NCBI GenBank assembly: GCA_938045195.1
Contig: CALINC010000042.1
Span: forward strand, 1 to 11,970
Direction of reading: 5' to 3'
Origin: an uncultured Treponema sp.
Lineage (GTDB): Bacteria; Spirochaetota; Spirochaetia; Treponematales; Treponemataceae
Length of the DNA: 11,970 nucleotides
Positions 1-6,564 of the stretch are shown here, piece by piece. How positions within the stretch are numbered: the stretch's first letter is position 1; every line of letters starts with the position of its first letter. A program made the position numbers and the translations under genes. Below the pieces are notes generated by a model. It did no database searches. It saw nothing but the letters and a program-made list of their open reading frames with translations, and was not told the origin of the DNA.

Positions 1-195
1 TCAACGTATCAAAGATACGCCTGCGGTACTTTTTTGCCTAACTCCTTGTATCTGTGCCGTCTATTTCAAAAGGCTTACGGAAGGGGTGTATCTGCGTTGT
101 CGCTACGCCGAAATAAATGCTCAACGTATCAGAGCGGACAGGGATGTCCGTGGTTATAAGCAGTAGCGAGATTTGTGTTATGCACAAATCTCGTC

Positions 196-231
196 GTTAA
201 GCAGTTGTACACGGATGTACAACTGCTTAAC
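196..231. repeat. Perfect 16-bp hairpin with CGGA loop
   Basis: The arms 196-211 and 216-231 are exact reverse complements, and the loop 212-215 is CGGA. No T-run follows, so it does not look like an ordinary intrinsic terminator. It is one of the CA-NGGA-TG hairpin family of this region. Confidence 0.85.
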
Positions 232-365
232 AGTCTATTTCCAAAAGGCTTACGGAAGGGGTGCATCTACTTCGTGATGCACAAAAATAAATATTAAACG
301 TTATCAGAACTGCCAAGGAGGGCAGTGGTTTCAAGCAGAAGCAAGTTTGCTCCTGCAAACTTGTA

Positions 366-399
366 GCCCAAAAATGTACATGGATGTACATTTTTGGGC
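366..399. repeat. Perfect 15-bp hairpin with TGGA loop
   Basis: The arms 366-380 and 385-399 are exact reverse complements around the loop TGGA at 381-384. The apex TGTACA/TGTACA matches the hairpin at 196-231, but the lower stem is unrelated in sequence. This is a conserved shape without a conserved sequence. Confidence 0.85.
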
Positions 400-499
400 G
401 AAGATGTCCGTGGTTCCAAGCAGCAGTGACGTTTTTGCTGGAAAAGCTCGCCGTTCGGGAATGTGCAAGGATGCACATTCGCCGAACAATGGTATCCAT

Positions 500-660
500 G
501 CTAAAAAGTCTAAGCAACTACCTGCTGTACTGAGCCGTGAGGAAACGGCAAAGATAGTCTCTCTTTTGCCCAGGAATGACTGAGGTCTTTTTATCCGCCT
601 GTTGGAATGTTGTTCTTACAAGGTGGTTGCAGTCGGTTTTCATGCCCTATCAACCGAAAA
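500..660 (+). pseudogene. Decayed integron integrase (IntI) fragment
   Basis: One frame reads KKSKQLPAVLSREETAKIVSLLP (bases 503-571), interrupted by TGA at 581-583, and then RLLECC at 596-613 followed by a degenerate tail. The first block resembles the segment before the catalytic domain of tyrosine recombinases of the IntI/Xer type. RLLECC is, from memory, typical of integron integrases, where it lies near the first catalytic arginine and is preceded by a YGSGL-like block that is missing here. There is no upstream N-terminal domain and no downstream HxxR...Y region. The fragment lies just before the first cassette and reads in the same direction as the cassettes. I recall that unusual arrangement from the T. 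denticola integron. The assignment rests on motif recognition, so the exact ends are approximate. Confidence 0.5.
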
Positions 661-763
661 TGTATCCTATTTAGTGAAGATAGATCTAATCTGGCTGTTG
701 ATGATATGCTCCGGTGTATATTATGGAAGAAAGATGTTATTGGTTTAAGTGTAGCAGTTTAGA

Positions 764-792
764 TTGAAAGCGTAAAATTTCCGTGATATAAT
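764..792 (+). promoter_or_regulatory. Consensus sigma70 promoter, likely the cassette promoter (Pc)
   Basis: TTGAAA at 764-769 and TATAAT at 787-792 are separated by 17 bases. The promoter sits about 58 bases before the thsA start codon and just before the first GTTAGAT core, where an integron cassette promoter would be expected. It could drive thsA-thsB and possibly later cassettes. Confidence 0.7.
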
Positions 793-811
793 AGTGAAGG
801 GTTGAAAGGGT

Positions 812-818
812 GTTAGAT
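812..818 (+). other. Possible attI core or cassette junction (GTTAGAT)
   Basis: GTTAGAT fits the GTTRRRY crossover box of integron sites and matches the closing box of the downstream attC sites (4756-4762, 6380-6386). It lies between the likely promoter and the first cassette gene, so it may be the attI crossover point. No separate integrase-binding direct repeats were recognised. Confidence 0.45.
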
Positions 819-849
819 TGACCCTGCGGGCAAAATACAAGGAGATATT

Positions 850-2265
850 ATGACATCAATCAAAAAGTTTATAAAGGAATACTCGAAAGAAATCATTGAA
901 GATAATGCAGCAATCTTCGCAGGTGCAGGTCTTTCAATGGCATCAGGGTTTCTATCATGGAAAGAGTTGCTTAGAGATATTGCTATTGAACTGAATCTTG
1001 ATGTTGACAAAGAACCTGATTTAATTGCATTAGCACAATTTCATGTTAACACACACAGGAATAGAGCAGAAATTAATAAACAGATTATTGGAAAATTTAC
1101 AGAACGCACATCCGAAACAGAAGCGCACAGGATACTTGCAAGACTTCCCATTCGTACTTTCTGGACAACAAATTATGATACACTTATTGAAGATAGTCTA
1201 TCCAAGGCGAACAAGAAGGTCGATAAAAAAATAGATCAACGTAGTCTTTCAACAAATGTTCCAAAGCGTGATGCTGTTGTATATAAAATGCATGGAGATA
1301 TACTTATAACCAGTGATGCTGTAATAACAAAAGATGACTATGAGGCATATAATGAAAAACGAATTCTATTTACTACCGCATTGCAAGGCGACTTAGTTGC
1401 AAAGACTTTTCTGTTTATCGGGTTTAGTTTTGAAGACCCAAACTTAGGATACATTTTAAGCAGAATTCGGATATTATTAGGAGAAAATACCAGAACCCAT
1501 TATGCCTTTTTCAAAAAACTTGATCCAAAGGATTTTGATGATCCAGCATCTTATGCTTATGCTAATGGTAGAATGAATCTTCATCTAGAAGATCTTAAGA
1601 GGTACTCTATTTCAGCAGTACTTATAGAAAGTTATTCAGAAATCCCAGTAATTCTGAAACAAATTGAACAGACGATAAACCTTAAAAATGTTTTTATCTC
1701 TGGAAGTGCCAGTGATTATGGCAGCTGGCACTCTGAGCATGCCCATGAATTTGTTAGTATGCTAAGTGAACGTATGGTGGTTGAAGGATATAAAATTATA
1801 TCTGGGTTTGGATTGGGGATTGGTAGCTTTGTTATTAATTCTGCTGTTCAAGCTATAACTAAGATTCGAAATGGTCACATCAGTGAATATTTAAAGATTA
1901 ATCCATTTCCTTTTCAATTGTCGATAGATGAAAAAAAAGAATTCAATCAAATGTATCGTGACCAGATTTTAAGTGAATGTGGTGTTGGAATATTTATATT
2001 TGGTAACAAAGTAGTCGATGGCAAAATTGTTATAGGGGATGGTGTTATTGAAGAATTTGAAATTGCTAAAAGCCGAGGACTGAAAATCATCCCAATTGGT
2101 TCTACTGGTTATGCCGCTGAAAAGATTTACAATCAAATAAAAGAGGATATTGAAAAATATCAGTATCTTAAACCATATATGGAAGCTCTTGGCGAGTTGA
2201 ATGATTCTAAGAAACTAGTAGATATAGTTGTTAAGATACTATCAGAAGTATCAGGAGGCAAATAA
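850..2265 (+). CDS. thsA: Thoeris effector ThsA (SIR2-SLOG NADase)
   Basis: This is the effector of the Thoeris anti-phage system. From family knowledge, ThsA binds a cyclic ADP-ribose isomer made by ThsB after infection and then destroys cellular NAD+. The N-terminal SIR2 domain covers about residues 10-270: nucleotide-binding GAG at 25-27, TTNYD with N108 and D110, KMHGD with H148, and GFSFEDPN near 191-198. N108 and H148 are the likely catalytic pair. The C-terminal SLOG sensor domain starts at VFISGSAS (281-288), continues through GFGLGIGS (319-326) and includes a VIEEFEIA segment. At 471 residues it is close to the roughly 476 I recall for Bacillus cereus ThsA. AAGGAG at 839-844 lies five bases before the ATG. 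The stop overlaps the thsB start by one base, so the two are translationally coupled. No key residue appears missing. Confidence 0.93.
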   Translation: MTSIKKFIKEYSKEIIEDNAAIFAGAGLSMASGFLSWKELLRDIAIELNLDVDKEPDLIALAQFHVNTHRNRAEINKQIIGKFTERTSETEAHRILARLPIRTFWTTNYDTLIEDSLSKANKKVDKKIDQRSLSTNVPKRDAVVYKMHGDILITSDAVITKDDYEAYNEKRILFTTALQGDLVAKTFLFIGFSFEDPNLGYILSRIRILLGENTRTHYAFFKKLDPKDFDDPASYAYANGRMNLHLEDLKRYSISAVLIESYSEIPVILKQIEQTINLKNVFISGSASDYGSWHSEHAHEFVSMLSERMVVEGYKIISGFGLGIGSFVINSAVQAITKIRNGHISEYLKINPFPFQLSIDEKKEFNQMYRDQILSECGVGIFIFGNKVVDGKIVIGDGVIEEFEIAKSRGLKIIPIGSTGYAAEKIYNQIKEDIEKYQYLKPYMEALGELNDSKKLVDIVVKILSEVSGGK

Positions 2266-2846
2266 TGGCAAGAAGGGTTTATTTCGCATTTCACTACCAA
2301 AAAGATATTTGGCGTGTGAATCAAGTGAGAAACAGTTGGGTAACACAAGAGAGAGAAGTCTCTGGGTATTATGACGCATCACTATGGGAAAAAGCAAAAA
2401 AAGAAAGTGATTTAGCCCTAAAGCGTTTAATTAATGGGGGAATTCAAAATACATCAGTTACTTGTGTTTTAATCGGTTCGGAGACACATCAACGACGTTG
2501 GGTTCAATATGAAATAATAAAAAGCTTTGATAAGGGTAATGGTCTTTTGGGAGTATATATTCACAACTTGAAAAATCAAGATAAAGAAACAAGTGTCAAA
2601 GGAAATGATCCATTTGGTGATTTAGGGATAAGACTTTCAGCAGATGGGAAATCGGCTTCTGTAAGTGTATGGAAAAATCAAAAATGGATTACTTTTGAAG
2701 ACTACCCAAGAGTTTCCTGTAATTATAAATCTGAGTATGGAGGAAACTTCTATCGTCTATCACAATTAGGCTATAAGTTATATGATTGGATAGAAAATGA
2801 TGGATATAATAATTTTAATAATTGGATTGAAGATAGTCTTAATTAA
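2265..2846 (+). CDS. thsB: Thoeris sensor ThsB (TIR-domain cyclase)
   Basis: This is the infection sensor of Thoeris. From family knowledge, ThsB proteins have a TIR-like fold (DUF1863 group) and convert NAD+ into a cyclic ADP-ribose signal that activates ThsA. The 193-residue length matches the family. The N-terminal VYFAFHYQ (5-12), the DASLWEKAKK stretch (37-46), TSVTCVLIG (63-71) and WVQYEI (79-84) follow the pattern I recall for the B. cereus protein. E83 in WVQYEI is the probable catalytic glutamate. The C-terminus ends with the YDWIENDGYNNF segment also familiar from this family. AGGAGG at 2253-2258 precedes the ATG, which overlaps the thsA stop as TAATG. The gene is followed directly by an attC, so the pair forms a self-contained two-gene cassette. 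Confidence 0.92.
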   Translation: MARRVYFAFHYQKDIWRVNQVRNSWVTQEREVSGYYDASLWEKAKKESDLALKRLINGGIQNTSVTCVLIGSETHQRRWVQYEIIKSFDKGNGLLGVYIHNLKNQDKETSVKGNDPFGDLGIRLSADGKSASVSVWKNQKWITFEDYPRVSCNYKSEYGGNFYRLSQLGYKLYDWIENDGYNNFNNWIEDSLN

Positions 2847-2852
2847 AATAAA

Positions 2853-2915
2853 ATCTAACACCCGCTTCAACCTGACATTGCTTTTGCGGCAATGCAGGTT
2901 AAGCGAATGTTGAAC
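2853..2915 (+). other. attC site 1 (end of Thoeris cassette)
   Basis: The site opens with ATCTAAC (2853-2859) and closes with GTTGAAC (2909-2915), both fitting the R''/R' consensus. Between them AACCTG and CAGGTT pair, with an inner stem around a GCAA/TTGC core. At 63 bases it is a standard short site of this array. Its closing box differs from the usual GTTAGAT. Confidence 0.85.
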
Positions 2916-2937
2916 GGACGCTGCGCATCCGTTCAAC
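2909..2937. repeat. Perfect 10-bp inverted repeat joining two attC sites
   Basis: The arms 2909-2918 and 2928-2937 are exact reverse complements around a nine-base loop. One arm contains the closing box of attC 1 (GTTGAAC) and the other the opening box of the next site (GTTCAAC). This is consistent with two recombination boxes brought together. Confidence 0.7.
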
Positions 2938-3063
2938 GGGCGGCGGAACCTCCGCCTGTCGTCCGGCGCACAGCGCCGTCCAACATGCGAATTAAGCTGA
3001 CGGCGAAGCTCAAAAGCCTTTCGGCTTTCTCCCTTCTTGCAGCTTATCCGCCGCCCGTTAGGT
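2931..3063 (+). other. Composite attC site 2 / gene-less cassette
   Basis: GTTCAAC (2931-2937) and GTTAGGT (3057-3063) are outer boxes, backed by a perfect 13-bp pairing of 2935-2947 with 3047-3059. Nested inside is a second possible opening box, GTCCAAC (2978-2984), and a TAAGCTG/CAGCTTA pair (2993-2999 and 3040-3046). GC-rich hairpins GGCGG-CCGCC and GGCGC-GCGCC lie between. There is no credible gene. This is either a long attC or a very small cassette of about 148 bases lying directly against attC 1. The core 2991-3017 is nearly identical to 10701-10727. Confidence 0.65.
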
Positions 3064-3087
3064 TGATTGATGTGATTAGGAGTAAAT

Positions 3088-4599
3088 ATGCGTTATATTA
3101 AATTGCAAAGATATGAAATTGTTAGTTATATTTCAAAAATTGATTTTGGTGATATTGACGGTTTATTTGATCCAAATCTTGATAAATATTTTTTAGATGA
3201 AGATTTTTGGAAAAAAATCATCGACAGTTCAATTTACTATGTAATTGGAAGAAAAGGAACTGGGAAATCAGCTTTATATCAATGGGTATATTTAAATCAA
3301 ACAAAACATAATGTAATTGTATCAAATTTATCTTTTCAAGATTTTCCATTTGAAAAATTATTACAATTAAATGATTCGAGCTATTCAAAACCAAATCAGT
3401 ATCAAAGTATATGGAAAAATATAATTTTAACAGAGATTTGTAAAATGATTATTACTGATCAGAATAATATCAGCAATGATGATTATAATAATATTAACCA
3501 ATATCTAAACTTTTTGTATGGAAATAATCTTCAGGAACTGCATAAACAAACAACTCAAAAAGTGCAAAAAACATCAACTGGGCTATCATACAGAGGTATA
3601 ACTGCTTGTATTGATCATGAGGATAATTCATTGTTTAGTGTAATGTGCGGTAATATAACTGACTTAAATAGAAATATTGAATCCGTAGTCCGAAATTATT
3701 TGTTAACATCACCTAGTGTAAAATATGTTATTCAGTTTGATCAACTCGATGATAACTATAACAAATATACAAATAACGATGACTATTTTCAGTGTATAAT
3801 TAGTTTGTTTAAAACAATCTATAATATATCTCAATCTTTTCGACGAGATAAAATACCTGTCAAAATTGTTGGATATCTTCGTTCAGATATATTTTATTCA
3901 ATTAATCAGTATGATTCAGAAAGTGCAAGATGGGATCAATTTAAATACACAATCAATTGGGCAATTATAAATAGAAATGATTGGTATAATGCGCGACTTT
4001 TGAAATTAATAAATAAACGTATTGTTTCTAGTATTGAATTTGAAAAAGAAAATGCTTTCCCAATTATTTTCGATAAAGATATTATTGGAATAAATGATAA
4101 GGGAAGGATTCAAAATTTGTTTCCATATATAATTCATCGATCTTTTCATAGACCACGTGATATAATTCAGTTTTGTATAAAAATAAAGGAACAAGTAGAA
4201 ACTGATAATACAATAAGCTATATTCAAATTGAAAATGCAGAAAAAGAATACTCTCTTTGGTTGTTAGCTGAAATAGAAAATGAAATTGGTCCAAAAATAT
4301 CTAATACACCGGTATTATATGAATTTTTACGGGAGTTGGGTTCCTATGACTATTCAATAAATGATTTTAAAATAAAATATGCTCGTTTTAAAAAAGAAAT
4401 ATTTCTTGAACCAGAAGAATTACTGCATATGCTATATAATCTTGGAATTATCTTGAATGTTAATACTCATGGGAATGGCAAGCGTGAAATTTATTCAATA
4501 GTCAGAAATGATCGTTCGGTTTTTAATCGTGATTTGAGAATTATGACTCATTATGGTTTTTATAAGGGTATCTACATATCAAAATTCCTTAAAAGATAG
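3088..4599 (+). CDS. P-loop ATPase, Sll1717/FunZ-like
   Basis: This is a predicted cytoplasmic NTPase of 503 residues. The Walker A motif is GRKGTGKS at 54-61, and the preceding FGDIDGLFDPNLDKYF segment (20-35) resembles the Sll1717/FunZ-type P-loop family I know from defence islands. A likely Walker B is YVIQFDQLDD at 213-222, with D218 ending the hydrophobic strand and acidic residues following. A GYLRSDIF segment near 260 could supply a sensor or arginine finger. RPRDIIQFC near residue 350 is the lid-like motif often seen in KAP/STAND-type ATPases. The C-terminal third has no catalytic domain I recognise. TAGGAG at 3077-3082 precedes the ATG. The gene is alone in its cassette. Its role is unproven, and family membership is from memory. 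Confidence 0.75.
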   Translation: MRYIKLQRYEIVSYISKIDFGDIDGLFDPNLDKYFLDEDFWKKIIDSSIYYVIGRKGTGKSALYQWVYLNQTKHNVIVSNLSFQDFPFEKLLQLNDSSYSKPNQYQSIWKNIILTEICKMIITDQNNISNDDYNNINQYLNFLYGNNLQELHKQTTQKVQKTSTGLSYRGITACIDHEDNSLFSVMCGNITDLNRNIESVVRNYLLTSPSVKYVIQFDQLDDNYNKYTNNDDYFQCIISLFKTIYNISQSFRRDKIPVKIVGYLRSDIFYSINQYDSESARWDQFKYTINWAIINRNDWYNARLLKLINKRIVSSIEFEKENAFPIIFDKDIIGINDKGRIQNLFPYIIHRSFHRPRDIIQFCIKIKEQVETDNTISYIQIENAEKEYSLWLLAEIENEIGPKISNTPVLYEFLRELGSYDYSINDFKIKYARFKKEIFLEPEELLHMLYNLGIILNVNTHGNGKREIYSIVRNDRSVFNRDLRIMTHYGFYKGIYISKFLKR

Positions 4600-4602
4600 T
4601 TA

Positions 4603-4762
4603 ATCTAACACCCGCTTCAACCTGACATTTGTTTTGTCACGAAAGTTGCTGGAAGCGGTCGCTGCTGACGCAGCTCCCTTTTTAATGCAACTTTCGCGCC
4701 AACTTTGCCTTACGCTATACGCGTCGGCAAAGCCGCAAATGCAGGTTAAGCGTTAGTTAGAT
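4603..4762 (+). other. attC site 3 (160 bases, extended)
   Basis: ATCTAAC (4603-4609) and GTTAGAT (4756-4762) close the site. The outer halves (AACCTGACATTTG and CAAATGCAGGTT) match the short sites of the array. About 100 bases of extra hairpin-rich sequence replace the usual short loop, including GAAAGTTG...CAACTTTC and CTTTGCC...GGCAAAG pairs. It is a long attC whose apex has been expanded. Confidence 0.82.
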
Positions 4763-4781
4763 GGATGTATAAACCGCAAAT

Positions 4782-6329
4782 ATGGGCTGGGCAATGGAAT
4801 TTAATAGATTTTTATGGGATAATTATAAAGAAAGTGCATCAGGAAAAAAGTTGTATACTTTCTTTAAAAACTATAATGAAATAATAATAAAAAGCAAAGA
4901 ATTTAACGATTATCAACAAATACGCCAGAATGTGGCTTACAAAGGGACATTTAATATTGATTTTTCGAATTATGTCAAAGAAATTTCTGATGTATATTTT
5001 GCACTTAATACCGATGAAAATGGAATTTTTACGAAAATAACCGTAGATTCTATAAATGGTGCTGAAAAATTTTTTAACGATATTATTGAGTTTACATATC
5101 AAGATGATGACGGTAATATTGTTGGTTCTGTGTTTTCATCGAGCGATATACCTTTTTTATCTGAAGTTTTATTTGCTATTGCTCCTCAATATTATTTTCC
5201 ATATTATTTTTGCAGAATATATCAAGATTTAGTCGAAATATTTAATACTTTCGGTATATTCCTTCCATCTGTGCCGAAAAAAAATGATGAACGTAGTCGC
5301 TTTCTTCATTATTTTGAACTATGCCGTTCTTTATATCAATTTCGTATAAAAAATAATTTGGATGAATATGATTTGCCTCTGTTTTTATATGGATTTGCTA
5401 TAAATGTAATAAAAAGATACAAAATAACGGATGACTTACCGGAACCTCGAAAAGCTTATTTTGTAGGAGCAGGAAAAAAAGATAGCACCGTTGATTCAAG
5501 CAAAGATTTTAATTTTTTAGATAATCTATCACATGAAAGTATTTCTAATTGGAATGGTAATCCCGATACGCAGACTGGAGATATAATCGTTATGTATTGC
5601 TTAACTCCGCGAAGTTATATTCATTCAATTTGGCGGGCTGTTACATTAGGCTCTATTGATCCGTTTTTCCATTATTATAAAAATATCAATATAGGGCAAC
5701 CAATAATTGTAAAAAATATTAGCCTATCTGAACTAAAAAAAGATCCGGTATTTAAGGATTTTTCTTTAGTAAAAGCAAATATGCAGGGCATCAACGGGAG
5801 AAATATACCTAAGGAATATTACGATCATTTATTGGAGTTATTGGAAAAGAAAGGTCAAGACATAAGTCGTTTACCAAAACTTGAAAACAATAATATAAAG
5901 TTGTTAGAATTAACAAATGAAAGAGATGTTGAGGTACATTTACTTGAGCCGTTATTGATAAAAATAGGTTATAAAGAAAATGATTGGATCAGACAAATGA
6001 AATTACGAATGGGACGTGGAGATAGAGTTTATCCTGATTATGTGATTTTTCCTAATGATGAAAGAAATAATGAATCCGGCTATTGGGTATGGGAGGCAAA
6101 ATATACAATCAGTTCTCATAGGCAGTTGGAAGAAGATTTCGGTCAAGCAAAATCATATGCTTTACGTTTAAGAAGTAAGGGATTAGGTTTAATTTCAAAA
6201 GAAGGTGTGTGGCTGAGTATTCCAGATTATGATATTAAAAAAATAAAATTTTGGTCATGGAAACAAATTAATGAACACGCATATATAAACGAAATATTTG
6301 ATATAGCGGGTAATAAAAAAACAGTCTAA
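4782..6329 (+). CDS. Putative EVE/PUA-like domain fused to PD-(D/E)XK nuclease
   Basis: This 515-residue protein is not one I can name. The N-terminal half (1-215) is helical and unrecognised. From about 223 (KAYFVGAGKKD) to 365, a GDIIVMYC strand at 266-273 and an INGRNIPKEY ending suggest an EVE/PUA-like fold, a family that in known proteins reads modified bases. The C-terminal 385-490 is a convincing PD-(D/E)XK nuclease of the HsdR N-terminal kind: an ERDVEVHLLEPLL helix, then PDYVIF with D419, WEAKY with E438 and K440, and a GQAKSY helix with Q455. I infer a modification-dependent restriction enzyme acting alone. There is no ribosome-binding site at 4782, and an internal ATG at 4794 is an alternative start. 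The stop TAA lies inside the first box of the next attC. Confidence 0.65.
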   Translation: MGWAMEFNRFLWDNYKESASGKKLYTFFKNYNEIIIKSKEFNDYQQIRQNVAYKGTFNIDFSNYVKEISDVYFALNTDENGIFTKITVDSINGAEKFFNDIIEFTYQDDDGNIVGSVFSSSDIPFLSEVLFAIAPQYYFPYYFCRIYQDLVEIFNTFGIFLPSVPKKNDERSRFLHYFELCRSLYQFRIKNNLDEYDLPLFLYGFAINVIKRYKITDDLPEPRKAYFVGAGKKDSTVDSSKDFNFLDNLSHESISNWNGNPDTQTGDIIVMYCLTPRSYIHSIWRAVTLGSIDPFFHYYKNINIGQPIIVKNISLSELKKDPVFKDFSLVKANMQGINGRNIPKEYYDHLLELLEKKGQDISRLPKLENNNIKLLELTNERDVEVHLLEPLLIKIGYKENDWIRQMKLRMGRGDRVYPDYVIFPNDERNNESGYWVWEAKYTISSHRQLEEDFGQAKSYALRLRSKGLGLISKEGVWLSIPDYDIKKIKFWSWKQINEHAYINEIFDIAGNKKTV

Positions 6330-6386
6330 CACCCGCTTCAACCTGACATTGCCTTTGCGGCAATGCAGGTTAAGCGAATGTTAGAT
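6324..6386 (+). other. attC site 4
   Basis: GTCTAAC (6324-6330) and GTTAGAT (6380-6386) bound a 63-base site with the standard AACCTG/CAGGTT and GCATTG-type inner pairing. The TAA of the upstream nuclease gene is part of the opening box. Confidence 0.9.
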
Positions 6387-6454
6387 GGATTAGGTATGAA
6401 TGTACATAAAATTAAATTGACAGATAGTAAAAATTAATGCTAAAATAAAGATCT

Positions 6455-6528
6455 ATTGGGCGATGGTGTAAGGGAAAACACACCTCTTTTAAGGAGTATT
6501 TGTGAGGTTCGAATCCTCTCCGCCAAAG
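6455..6528 (+). ncRNA. Degenerate tRNA-like element
   Basis: The sequence lays out as a tRNA cloverleaf. A T-loop TTCGAAT (6508-6514) sits on a GAGG/CCTC stem with one mismatched outer pair. The acceptor strands 6456-6462 and 6520-6526 make 5 of 7 pairs, the two failures being a swapped GC/CG. A D-arm GTGT/ACAC (6466-6469, 6478-6481) encloses an AAGGGAAA loop. The anticodon arm is poor, with three pairs, and if read with a seven-base loop the anticodon is TTA (6489-6491), which would read the stop UAA. No encoded CCA follows. It resembles a decayed tRNA of the Gln/Glu type or a tRNA mimic. A working tRNA is unlikely. It lies in the leader of a HEPN gene within one cassette. Confidence 0.5.
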
Positions 6529-6557
6529 TTTATTTAAAGAGTAGATTTTGGCGGAGA
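6517..6557 (+). promoter_or_regulatory. Hairpin that would hide the HEPN ribosome-binding site
   Basis: The arms 6517-6527 and 6547-6557 are perfect 11-bp reverse complements with a 19-base loop. The first arm is the 3' acceptor and part of the T-stem of the tRNA-like element. The second contains the GGCGGAG (6550-6556) that is the only purine-rich candidate ribosome-binding site for the ATG at 6565. Folding of the tRNA-like form and of this hairpin are mutually exclusive. Confidence 0.55.
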
Positions 6558-6564
6558 AGCTTCA

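Larger units (their letters stand above)
1..490. repeat. Imperfect repeats packed with perfect hairpins; no gene seen
   Basis: No credible gene is seen here. The segment is a run of inverted repeats joined by repeated linkers. Perfect or near-perfect hairpins lie at 5-19, 135-150, 167-193, 196-231 (16-bp arms), 309-326, 342-363, 366-399 (15-bp arms) and 453-487 (one-base bulge at 481). Four of them (135-150, 196-231, 366-399, 453-487) share the apex CA-NGGA-TG, with N being G, C, T and A in turn, while the lower arms are unrelated. A linker GTGGTTnnnAAGCAGnAG-like occurs at 150, 325 and 410. A longer stretch (CTATTT..AAAAGGCTTACGG) is repeated at about 61 and 234, and AACG(T)TATCA motifs recur near 3, 123 and 297. 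The function is unknown. A folded RNA, a mobile palindromic element or a decayed recombination region are all possible. Confidence 0.7.

Noticed and set aside
1..490. CRISPR-like array
   Set aside because: The repeated units are not identical, spacing is irregular, the arms of each hairpin differ, and no cas gene is present.
227..517. Minus-strand reading frames of 96 and 60 residues
   Set aside because: They are read out of palindromic repeats, have no ribosome-binding site and their sequence repeats itself as expected from hairpins.
2892..3101. 69-residue + strand reading frame
   Set aside because: It spans attC sites 1 and 2 and overlaps the ribosome-binding site and start of the P-loop gene. 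It is made from recombination-site sequence.
4782..6329. Type I restriction subunit HsdR
   Set aside because: There is a nuclease domain of similar type but no helicase domain, and no HsdM or HsdS genes nearby.
6455..6528. Functional tRNA, possibly an ochre (UAA) suppressor
   Set aside because: Two acceptor mismatches, a weak anticodon stem, a mismatched T-stem pair and no encoded CCA. The anticodon also depends on how the loop is drawn.
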